The notes: generated by a model from the letters alone, not told the origin. 5,026 nucleotides of DNA from DATCIH01 sp036507955 (GCA_036507955.1 DATCIH010000125.1:1-5026); one strand, 5' to 3'; positions 1 to 5,026 are shown, counted from the first letter of the stretch. Made by a program: numbers and translations.

Positions 1-1509
1 GATTTTTTGAGTTTGCATTCCTTAGGGGAAACTCAAAATCTCAACAACCTATCTCGAGCAGTATTTGCAATGGCTAGGCCTATAGATATTATTTTTATTG
101 CAGACAGCATAATTATAATTTTATTAATTTTTCTATTTAAAAAAAGATATAGGTCTAAAACTAGAAATATAAAAATCTTCTTAGTTTATTTAATAATTCC
201 AATTGCTTATATCTCTATTTTACATTTTAATAGTGATTTTCATGATGAAAATTATAATGGGCCTGTGTTTTTTAAAACTCAATTTCTTCCAAGTTCAACA
301 ATGAACAATTTATCACCTATCGGGTATCATTTTTATGACACATTATTGTTTATTCAAGATAATATGCATCATGTAATAACCGCAAAGGAAGAAATAGAAG
401 TAAAGAATTGGCTTGGTTTCAAAAATGAAGATATAACAAATGTTAAAGATAAAGGATTATATAAGGGGAAAAATTTAATATTTATCCAAGTTGAGTCCTT
501 AGAGAACTTTGTTATAAATCAAAAATCCGAAGGACAAACGTTAACTCCTAATTTAAATAAGATGCTTGCGAATAGTATGTATTTTGATAACTTTTATGAA
601 CAAGTAAATACTGGAAATAGTGGGGATGCAGACCTCATGGTAAATGCATCAGTACTTCCAGTTAGAAGAGGGAGTACTTTCTTTAGGTTTCCAAACAACA
701 GTTACAATACTCTTTCGGATATTTTAAAAGTAGAAAATTACTACAGTAGTACACTTCATGCTTCAGATGGAAATATATGGAATATAAGTAAGGCTTTGAA
801 GAATTTTGGATTTGATCAAGAACTTGATTATAGAGATTTTAAAAACACAGAAAAATTCTGGATGGGACTCACTGACGAAAGCTTTTTTTCTCAAATATCT
901 ACTATGATAGATACAGTAAAGAAACCTTTTTATTATTATACCGTTACTGTTTCCAGTCACATACCTTTTGTTCTCCCAGATAATATGAAGAACCTTAAAT
1001 TGTCAAAGGAATTTGATAGTACTCATATGGGAGCTTATTTCCAAAGCGTAAATTATGCAGATGAGCAGATAGGAAAGTTCGTAGACGAACTCGATAAAAA
1101 GAATGTTTTAGATAATACTATTCTAGTTATTTTCGGTGATCATACAGGCGTTCACAAGTACTATGGTGATGAGATAAATAATCTTAAGGAATATGAAAGT
1201 TGGTGGGACGACAACCTAAAGGTCCCATTTATAATATATAGTAAGGGGTCTAAAGGACAACTTGTAAATACAGTAGGAGGAGAGGTGGACGTTCTTCCTA
1301 CAATTGCAAATCTATTCGGTATTGACAAGGAAAAATACGAAAATACTTCTATGGGTAGAGATTTATTAAATACTAACAGGAACTATGCAATTTTAAATGA
1401 TGGTGTAGTTGTTGGAAAAGAGACACTAACTTCAGCTGAAATTAACAATGTTAATCAATCCTTTACCATAGCTGATTTGATAATTAGAACAAATTATTTC
1501 AATAAATAA
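1..1509 (+). CDS. LTA synthase family sulfatase-fold phosphoglycerol transferase, 5' truncated by window
   Basis: Enzymes of this family move glycerol-phosphate from phosphatidylglycerol onto a growing teichoic acid chain on the outer face of the membrane. The frame is open from base 1, so the true start and the first membrane segments lie outside. Numbering from the TTG at 7, two membrane segments remain (about 26-44 and 55-73), followed by a linker and an extracellular sulfatase-like domain from about 150 to 440. Visible motifs are the metal-binding Glu163 in IQVESLENF, the nucleophile region NTGNSGDAD (201-209), His251 and Trp258 in LHASDGNIW, GLTDESFF (287-294), SSHIPF with His318, and FGDHTG with Asp378-His379. 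The 500 visible residues compare with about 600-650 in full-length family members. The nucleophile position reads Ser205 where LtaS has Thr. The family is secure. Whether this is the main LTA synthase, a primase or another paralogue cannot be told here. Confidence 0.93.
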   Translation, partial: DFLSLHSLGETQNLNNLSRAVFAMARPIDIIFIADSIIIILLIFLFKKRYRSKTRNIKIFLVYLIIPIAYISILHFNSDFHDENYNGPVFFKTQFLPSSTMNNLSPIGYHFYDTLLFIQDNMHHVITAKEEIEVKNWLGFKNEDITNVKDKGLYKGKNLIFIQVESLENFVINQKSEGQTLTPNLNKMLANSMYFDNFYEQVNTGNSGDADLMVNASVLPVRRGSTFFRFPNNSYNTLSDILKVENYYSSTLHASDGNIWNISKALKNFGFDQELDYRDFKNTEKFWMGLTDESFFSQISTMIDTVKKPFYYYTVTVSSHIPFVLPDNMKNLKLSKEFDSTHMGAYFQSVNYADEQIGKFVDELDKKNVLDNTILVIFGDHTGVHKYYGDEINNLKEYESWWDDNLKVPFIIYSKGSKGQLVNTVGGEVDVLPTIANLFGIDKEKYENTSMGRDLLNTNRNYAILNDGVVVGKETLTSAEINNVNQSFTIADLIIRTNYFNK

Positions 1510-1537
1510 TTCACAATTGCATCACAGTTATATCACA
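1510..1537 (+). promoter_or_regulatory. Three phased direct repeats, PhoP/OmpR-type box candidate
   Basis: TTCACA (1510-1515), ATCACA (1521-1526) and ATCACA (1532-1537) recur at exactly 11-bp intervals, one helical turn, each separated by 5 bp. The array starts right after the stop codon of the upstream gene and ends 14 bp before a TTGACA hexamer. Hexamers spaced by 5 bp on one DNA face are the usual binding layout of OmpR/PhoB-family response regulators, and the hexamers resemble the Bacillus PhoP box, TT(A/T/C)ACA. The repeat and its spacing are seen directly; the regulator is inferred. Confidence 0.45.
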
Positions 1538-1551
1538 ATTACTTTGCTTAA

Positions 1552-1580
1552 TTGACACTAAACCTACACATATGATTGAT
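1552..1580 (+). promoter_or_regulatory. Possible promoter of the broken hydrolase gene
   Basis: A perfect -35 hexamer TTGACA is at 1552-1557. The -10 is unclear: ATTGAT at 1575-1580 has the right 17-bp spacer but matches TATAAT poorly, while TATGAT at 1571-1576 matches 5 of 6 but leaves only 13 bp. A weak core promoter under an upstream phased array would fit activator-dependent transcription, but this is inference. Confidence 0.3.
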
Positions 1581-1589
1581 AAAATAAAT

Positions 1590-1613
1590 GTGAGTAGGTG
1601 AGAAAGTGAGAAG
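1590..1613 (+). repeat. Three 8-bp tandem repeats spanning RBS and GTG start
   Basis: Three consecutive 8-mers of the form GTGAG(T/A)A(G/A) run GTGAGTAG, GTGAGAAA, GTGAGAAG. The ribosome binding site AGGTGAG (1596-1602) crosses units one and two, and the GTG at 1606 that opens the hydrolase frame begins unit three. The frame is closed upstream by TGA at 1591, so 1606 is the only start with a good Shine-Dalgarno sequence. The repeat could be chance, given the short unit. Confidence 0.5.
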
Positions 1614-2570
1614 AAAGTATATTTTTGTTATTCTTATTACATTCATAGTAGTCAGTTCGATTTCTATTTTTAAGAATGAAAGAGTTTTATCGGATACTCC
1701 ACTAGAATTAAAGGTAGCTTCAGGTGATAGTTCCGTGAAAAACACAGTAAGCCTTAATCTACTAGGAGCCACGAATAGTAATAGTGAATATTCAAACAAT
1801 ATGGACAAGCCCATATCCATTGACTCTTATAAGGACTATAGTGGACTTATATCTAATATAAACAATTATCTATCTGGGTTAACTGGAGAATATGGGGTTT
1901 ATTTTAAAAGTCTATCTAATGATATTGAGTTTGGAATAAATGAATAGAATATTTATATTGTGGCTAGCACAGTTAAGGTACCTATAAACCTTTATATATT
2001 TACTCAAATAGCAGAGGGGAAAATTGACCCCAATACATCTATTGAATATACTGCTACTGATTTTGAAACTGGGACAGGCAGTATTCAATATGAAAGCTAT
2101 GGAAAAGAGTATACAATTAAAGAGCTTCAAAGGTTATCCATAGAACAAAGTGATAATGTGGCAATAAATATGCTATTAAGGTATGTTGGAATTGATAAGG
2201 TTCATAGCTTTGAAAATCAATAGTTAATCATGAAATTGATACTACTAGAAATGTATCCAATCCTAAAGATATGGCAATGTATATGAATGCTGTTATTGAT
2301 TTCAGTACGCTTCATCCTGCTGAAGGAAATGAATTTTTATCTTATCTTGAAAATACTATATATAATGATAGAATCAGTAGCGAATTGCCATCAAATATTG
2401 TTATAGCTCATAAAATTGGAACAGAGACAGGTGCAATCCATGATATAGGTATAATATACGCAAATAAACTATTCATTTTGGCTGTAATGTCAAAGGGAGT
2501 GGACGAAAATATTGCACCTGAGGTAATAGGACATATAGCTAAGCTCATTTATGACTTTGAAGAAAACTAG
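1606..2570 (+). pseudogene. Class A beta-lactamase-like serine hydrolase, broken by an amber codon and a frameshift
   Basis: The three frame pieces join into one protein of about 321 residues: an Arg/Lys start, a hydrophobic segment (about 5-22, export signal or anchor) and a beta-lactamase/transpeptidase-like domain. Numbering through the lesions, the SxxK motif is Ser121-Thr-Val-Lys124 (AGC at 1966), SDN is 182-184 (2149-2157), and the KTG-like motif is Lys270-Ile-Gly-Thr (2412). The Ser-to-SDN distance of 61 matches class A enzymes. Lesion one is TAG at 1945-1947, seven codons before the active-site Ser and in the same frame. Lesion two is a shift from frame 1 to frame 3 near 2211-2223; one extra A in the A-run at 2213-2216 would restore reading across it. 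The stretch between SDN and the DTT at about 212-214 is some 19 residues shorter than in TEM, with no counterpart of the Glu166 loop, so the ancestor may have been a beta-lactamase-related hydrolase rather than a drug-resistance enzyme. Amber readthrough plus slippage is possible but less likely than decay. Confidence 0.85.
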
Positions 2571-2576
2571 AATAAG

Positions 2577-2633
2577 AATAGGGGACGGTTCACAACTTTT
2601 CTTGAACTGAAAAGTTGTGAACCGTCCCCTATT
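2577..2633. repeat. Perfect 25-bp-stem palindrome, REP/MITE-like dispersed element
   Basis: Bases 2577-2601 are perfectly complementary to 2609-2633 around a 7-nt loop (TTGAACT). The arm begins AATAGGGGACGGTTCAC. Elements with a GGGGACGGTTC arm are, to my knowledge, dispersed in many Clostridia-type genomes and are often found near REP-associated (Y1) transposases. It lies 6 bp after the stop of the broken hydrolase. It would fold as a very stable hairpin in RNA and may end transcription from either side, but no proper T-run follows either arm, so I do not call it a standard terminator. Confidence 0.85.
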
Positions 2634-2638
2634 TATTA

Positions 2639-2667
2639 TTGAAGATTAAAGAAATAAGACTTATAAT
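2639..2667 (+). promoter_or_regulatory. Sigma-A promoter of the glycosidase gene
   Basis: TTGAAG (2639-2644, 4 of 6 to the -35 consensus) and a perfect TATAAT (2662-2667) are separated by the ideal 17 bp. The predicted transcript start is near 2674, giving a leader of about 25 nt before the ATG at 2699. The -35 begins 5 bp after the end of the large palindrome, so insertion of that repeat may have replaced whatever lay upstream. Confidence 0.7.
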
Positions 2668-2670
2668 ATT

Positions 2671-2689
2671 CCTAATATTACATATTAGG
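2671..2689 (+). promoter_or_regulatory. Operator-like palindrome at the glycosidase transcription start
   Basis: CCTAATAT (2671-2678) and ATATTAGG (2682-2689) form a perfect 8-bp inverted repeat with a 3-bp centre. It sits right after the -10 box, over the predicted start of transcription, and its right arm overlaps the Shine-Dalgarno sequence AGGAGGG (2687-2693). This is the classic position for a repressor operator. An RNA hairpin hiding the ribosome site is less likely, since the left arm would be only partly transcribed. Confidence 0.5.
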
Positions 2690-2698
2690 AGGGCGTTT

Positions 2699-3652
2699 AT
2701 GGAAAAATCAATTTTAGAAAAACTCTGGAAAATTAAATCGTTCAATTTCACCTGCTATGATGGTGAAAAAGTAATGGTTGAGGAAGGGAAAGCACAAATT
2801 GATCTAATGATTGAAAAATGTGGTATAAACACAGTGAATTTTGCCTTTGGAGCTTTGCAGGATCATACCTATTCGGTGGACATAGATTGGAAAGGTCCAC
2901 GTACTCTTAAGGAGGATAAGCTTTCCATTCTAATTAATTATGCAAAATCAAAGGGTTTAAAGACAATATTAAAACCTATGGTTAATGTTAAAGATGGTTA
3001 TTGGAGAGGATATATTCATTTCTTTGATGAGGATGTTCCATGCGAGCCAAAATGGTCGGATTGGTTTAAAAACTATACGGATTATATGGTAAGCTATGGA
3101 AAATTCTGCGAAAAGGAAAAAGTGGACATGATTATTATAGGTTGCGAAATGGTAAGCACTGATCATAGAAGCTTTGAATGGAGAAAAGTTATCAGCAATT
3201 TAAGAGATGTTTATTCAGGTCTACTTACTTATAACTGCGACAAATATCAAGAGCACAATGTTAGTTGGTGGGATGCTTTAGATGTAATTTCAGCTTCTGG
3301 CTACTATCCTTTCCCAGATTGGGATAAACAAATAGAAAGGATAAAAGCCGTTGTAGATAAATTCGATATGCCATTTTTCTTTTCTGAAACTGGATGTCCT
3401 TCCACAGAGGGATCAAGGATTGCTCCAAATGATTGGACAATTGTAGCAACAAAACCTGTAAGTGAAGAAGAACAAGCTGAGTTTTTCCGTATATTGTTTA
3501 AAGCCTGTGAGGGATTAGAATGGCTTTATGGCTATAGTATATGGGATTGGAAAATGACAGGGTATAAGGATATGGATATTTCTATAGATGGAGGATATTC
3601 CGTACTTGGGAAGATAGCGGAAAAAGTTATTTACAAAGAATTTTTAAACTAA
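2699..3652 (+). CDS. GH113-like glycoside hydrolase (clan GH-A TIM barrel)
   Basis: The 317-residue protein resembles GH113 enzymes, retaining beta-mannanases and relatives of about 320 residues. It has no signal peptide or membrane segment, so it should act in the cytoplasm, probably on imported oligosaccharides. The barrel order is readable: NFTCYDGE near the N terminus (16-23), the strand TILKPMVNV (89-97) followed by a Tyr-Trp-Arg-Gly turn (101-104), IIIGCEM with Glu150 as likely acid/base, the aromatic ISASGYYPFPDW (197-208), FFFSETGCP with Glu230 as likely nucleophile, and YSIWDWK (279-285). The spacing of the two Glu residues suits a GH-A retaining mechanism. The start is ATG 2699, 5 nt after AGGAGGG; an in-frame TTG at 2639 lies inside the promoter and is rejected. 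It is a single-gene unit with its own promoter, operator-like site and terminator. Fold and catalytic pair are fairly sure; the substrate (beta-mannoside or other) is not. Confidence 0.8.
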   Translation: MEKSILEKLWKIKSFNFTCYDGEKVMVEEGKAQIDLMIEKCGINTVNFAFGALQDHTYSVDIDWKGPRTLKEDKLSILINYAKSKGLKTILKPMVNVKDGYWRGYIHFFDEDVPCEPKWSDWFKNYTDYMVSYGKFCEKEKVDMIIIGCEMVSTDHRSFEWRKVISNLRDVYSGLLTYNCDKYQEHNVSWWDALDVISASGYYPFPDWDKQIERIKAVVDKFDMPFFFSETGCPSTEGSRIAPNDWTIVATKPVSEEEQAEFFRILFKACEGLEWLYGYSIWDWKMTGYKDMDISIDGGYSVLGKIAEKVIYKEFLN

Positions 3653-3670
3653 TTTTAAAAATATAAAATC

Positions 3671-3717
3671 AAAAGGCCCATTTAAATTGTAACGTACAAT
3701 TTGAGGGGGTCTTTTTT
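3671..3717 (+). terminator. Rho-independent terminator after the glycosidase
   Basis: A 21-position stem (3671-3691 with 3695-3715) closes on the 3-nt loop ACG with a single A-G mismatch (3680/3706) and a few G-T wobbles, and runs into a T-tract at 3712-3717. It begins 18 bp after the stop codon. The A-run at 3671-3674 on the opposite strand could also serve a transcript coming from the right. Confidence 0.88.
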
Positions 3718-3776
3718 CCTATATTTAGGCTAAGCGAAAAAATTAATAAATACTTAATATTTAGAAACTTTTATTT

Positions 3777-3808
3777 TTGAAATTTAGGTAATAATAATTT
3801 TGTAGAAT
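3777..3808 (+). promoter_or_regulatory. Weak candidate promoter of the exported repeat protein
   Basis: TTGAAA (3777-3782) and TAGAAT (3803-3808, 5 of 6) lie upstream of the gene, but the 20-bp spacer is longer than normal. The terminator at 3671-3717 separates this gene from the glycosidase, so a promoter must exist in 3718-3819, which is very AT-rich and offers no better pair that I can see. Confidence 0.3.
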
Positions 3809-3831
3809 CTAATTAACATGGAGGTATAGTT

Positions 3832-4509
3832 ATGAAAAAAAGAATGATAACCAAAATTTTTGCTTTAAGTTTTATTTTAACTTTAAGCATGAGCACCTTT
3901 GCTTATGCAAAGGGAGAAGATGGAGCTACTTTAACTGAAAATACTGCTGGACATAGACATCCTAGGATGGGCTTTTTCTCACCAGATATTATGAAGGAGC
4001 TAAAAATATCGGAAGATGAGTTAAAGGAAGGTATGAAATCTAGTAAGAGCATCTTTGATTTAGCGAAAGCAAAGGGATTTTCAGAGGATAAAGTAAAGGC
4101 TATTATCTTAAAGGAAAGAACTACTAAAATAAATGAGGTAGTTACTTCAGGAAAGCTTACAAAAGCTGAAGGAGATGCTAAAATTGCAGCCTTTAAAGCT
4201 AAGCTTGAAAAATGGGATGGTAAGCTTAAGATGAAAAAGGGCATGGGACCTAACTTCATGATTGGAAAATATCTGGGATTAACACCTCAGGACATGGAGG
4301 AAGCTAAAAAATCGGGAAAGACAATTTATGATTTAGCAAAGGAAAAGAAAAATATGTCCCCAGCAGAGGTTAAAAATTATATCATTGATCAAACTTCGGT
4401 TAAGATAAATGATGCAGTTTCTAAGGGCAAGTTTACAAAGGAAAAAGGGGACGAGATAATAAATAATGTTAAGACTAAGATAAACAATTGGGACGGGAAA
4501 ATTAATTAA
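3832..4509 (+). CDS. Exported protein with two tandem alpha-helical repeats, function unknown
   Basis: The 225-residue protein starts with a Lys-rich signal peptide whose hydrophobic core spans about 9-23, with likely cleavage after Ala-Tyr-Ala26. A short linker holds His-Arg-His (41-43). The mature part is two related units of about 80 residues: unit 1 at about 50-132 and unit 2 at about 143-224. Each has the order L(K/G)(I/L)(S/T)..(E/D), then K(S/T)I(F/Y)DLAK, a V-K-[AN]-[IY]-I-[IL] helix, TKIN or VKIN, a (S/K)GK(L/F)TK turn with GD, and ends WDGK. The protein is highly charged, rich in Lys and Glu, and has no Cys, no membrane anchor after the signal and no sorting motif, so it should be released or loosely wall-bound. 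The start ATG follows GGAGGT (3820-3825) by 6 nt. I recall similar exported repeat proteins in Clostridia but know no established role, and no enzyme motif is visible. The duplication is clear; a binding or structural role is only a guess. Confidence 0.88.
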   Translation: MKKRMITKIFALSFILTLSMSTFAYAKGEDGATLTENTAGHRHPRMGFFSPDIMKELKISEDELKEGMKSSKSIFDLAKAKGFSEDKVKAIILKERTTKINEVVTSGKLTKAEGDAKIAAFKAKLEKWDGKLKMKKGMGPNFMIGKYLGLTPQDMEEAKKSGKTIYDLAKEKKNMSPAEVKNYIIDQTSVKINDAVSKGKFTKEKGDEIINNVKTKINNWDGKIN

Positions 4510-4517
4510 TTAAAATT

Positions 4518-4551
4518 AATGAGACGAGGGAATTACCTCGTCTCATTTTTT
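4518..4551 (+). terminator. Rho-independent terminator after the exported repeat protein
   Basis: A perfect 12-bp stem (4518-4529 with 4536-4547, core GAGACGAGG/CCTCGTCTC) closes on a 6-nt loop and ends in a T-run at 4546-4551. It begins 8 bp after the stop codon. Confidence 0.92.
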
Positions 4552-4708
4552 ATTAACTAATTTATTTACAATGCTCACGGAAAACCCAATATTTCATAGT
4601 AAATCGAGCCTATATGTGTTTTAGTAAAACGGTAGAAAACTTGATTCTTGTAAATTATAGTGATATTATTGGAGAACATATCCTGACTTCTGCAGCAAAA
4701 TAGACGAA
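4552..4708. other. Non-coding stretch between the terminator and the IS
   Basis: No reading frame with a ribosome binding site, no RNA gene and no strong promoter is visible here. The left end of the insertion sequence should lie within this stretch or at the hairpin beyond it, but its terminal inverted repeat cannot be recognised without the other end. Confidence 0.5.
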
Positions 4709-4754
4709 CAAACAGCCGTTAGCCGTTGTAAATACAGTGCCTAACGGCTGTTTG
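4709..4754 (-). terminator. Hairpin terminator behind the transposase
   Basis: A perfect 14-bp stem, 4709-4722 with 4741-4754 (CAAACAGCCGTTAG and its complement), encloses an 18-nt loop that can form a small inner helix (4727-4729 with 4734-4736). Read on the - strand it lies 14 bp after the transposase stop and is followed by a T-rich but interrupted tail. Read on the + strand it is followed by TTTGCTTTT, so it may work in both directions, shielding the IS from outside transcription. Confidence 0.65.
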
Positions 4755-4768
4755 CTTTTGTCATAAAG

Positions 4769-5026
4769 TCATAGTGTATTTTCTGATTTTTTTGTATCTG
4801 CTAATATTTTTTTTATTTCCCCTAAACTTCGGATCCTTTTAGAAAATTCTATGCCAAATATTACTTCAATGTCCATAAGTATATCATCGTAATAATCGAA
4901 CAGATAATAGTTTTGTTGAATATATGTACATTCTGCTTTTACCAAACTTTCAAGAAGCTGAGTAATGCTGTATTTGTGTTCTGTTTTCATTTCAAGTATT
5001 CTTGCAATGACCAATGCCACAAAACA
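4769..5026 (-). CDS. IS1634/IS4-type DDE transposase, C-terminal fragment
   Basis: The frame is open to the right edge and ends at TGA 4771-4769, so only about 85 C-terminal residues are seen and the start lies outside. The first visible residues, CFVALVIARILEMK, match the hydrophobic segment after the last catalytic Glu helix in IS1634-like transposases, where the typical text is HFLxCFIALVIxRxLE. A Tyr-rich stretch (QQNYYLFDYYDD) and a basic tail with SLGEIKKIL follow, as I recall from clostridial members. The GTG at 5020 has no ribosome site and sits inside the conserved segment, so it is not the start. The catalytic DDE residues are not in the window, so activity cannot be judged. The family call comes from recalled sequence patterns, not a search. 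Confidence 0.72.
   Translation of the reverse strand, partial: CFVALVIARILEMKTEHKYSITQLLESLVKAECTYIQQNYYLFDYYDDILMDIEVIFGIEFSKRIRSLGEIKKILADTKKSENTL

Larger units (their letters stand above)
4709..5026 (-). mobile_element. 3' end of an insertion sequence (IS1634/IS4-type), cut by window
   Basis: The call rests on the transposase C terminus and its terminator. The left limit given is the hairpin; the true end may be farther left, in 4552-4708. The other end, with the matching inverted repeat and most of the transposase, is beyond base 5026. Confidence 0.5.

Noticed and set aside
763..960. Minus-strand open frame of 65 codons
   Set aside because: It lies fully inside the LTA synthase family gene, has no ribosome site and no recognisable protein features.
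1548..1820. Minus-strand open frame of 90 codons over the 5' end of the broken hydrolase
   Set aside because: It is antisense to a frame with clear homology, and its own sequence shows no family features.
1912..2130. Minus-strand open frame of 72 codons
   Set aside because: It is antisense to the catalytic SxxK region of the hydrolase and has no supporting signals.
1960..2223. Restart at GTG 1960 as a separate 87-codon gene
   Set aside because: No Shine-Dalgarno sequence precedes it, and the GTG codes for a residue inside the conserved strand before the active-site Ser, so it is a piece of the broken gene.
2639..2698. In-frame 20-codon extension of the glycosidase from TTG 2639
   Set aside because: It would begin inside the -35 box of the promoter and has no ribosome site; the ATG at 2699 has an ideal one.
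2969..3452. Minus-strand frames at 2969-3166 and 3261-3452
   Set aside because: Both are shadows of the glycosidase gene, short and without ribosome sites.
3903..4259. Minus-strand open frame of 118 codons
   Set aside because: It is antisense to the exported repeat protein; its length follows from the Lys-rich coding of the real gene, and the codon pattern is that of a shadow.
4446..4454. GGGGAC inside the repeat-protein gene as a second copy of the palindromic element
   Set aside because: Only the first few bases match and there is no inverted partner; it is ordinary coding sequence.
4571..4624. Possible 17-residue peptide starting ATG at 4571
   Set aside because: It has no Shine-Dalgarno sequence or promoter and its composition is unremarkable.

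Overview
The window is AT-rich, with Shine-Dalgarno-led genes, intrinsic terminators and protein families typical of Firmicutes. A Clostridia-type host is the most likely source, but no marker gene fixes the genus. Most of the DNA codes on the + strand; only the gene at the right edge is on the - strand.

Region by region: (1) 1-1509 is the 3' part of a membrane-anchored lipoteichoic acid synthase family enzyme whose start lies to the left of the window. I see no intrinsic terminator behind it. (2) 1510-1605 is a short regulatory gap with three helically phased 6-bp direct repeats, a TTGACA hexamer and an 8-bp tandem repeat that contains the next start codon. (3) 1606-2570 is a class A beta-lactamase-like serine hydrolase broken by one in-frame amber codon and one frameshift; its active-site motifs are all still recognisable. 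(4) 2577-2633 is a perfect 25-bp-stem palindrome that looks like a dispersed REP/MITE-type repeat. A good sigma-A promoter begins 5 bp beyond it, followed by a 19-bp operator-like palindrome. (5) 2699-3652 encodes an intact cytoplasmic GH113-like glycosidase, closed by a strong terminator at 3671-3717. (6) 3832-4509 encodes a small exported protein made of two related alpha-helical repeats, closed by a terminator at 4518-4551. (7) 4552-5026 holds non-coding DNA and then the 3' end of a - strand IS1634/IS4-type transposase with its own terminator hairpin, so the right side of the window enters an insertion sequence.

The genes do not form one operon. The glycosidase and the exported repeat protein each end in their own terminator, and the glycosidase has its own promoter. 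Two genes concern the cell envelope (LTA synthase family and the penicillin-binding-type hydrolase). The decayed hydrolase, the palindromic repeat and the IS end mark this as an accessory, slowly eroding stretch. I found no convincing new multi-gene system. The most notable items are the phased repeat array, the doubly broken hydrolase, the palindrome abutting the glycosidase promoter, the operator-like palindrome, and the Ser in place of the usual Thr nucleophile in the LTA synthase relative.
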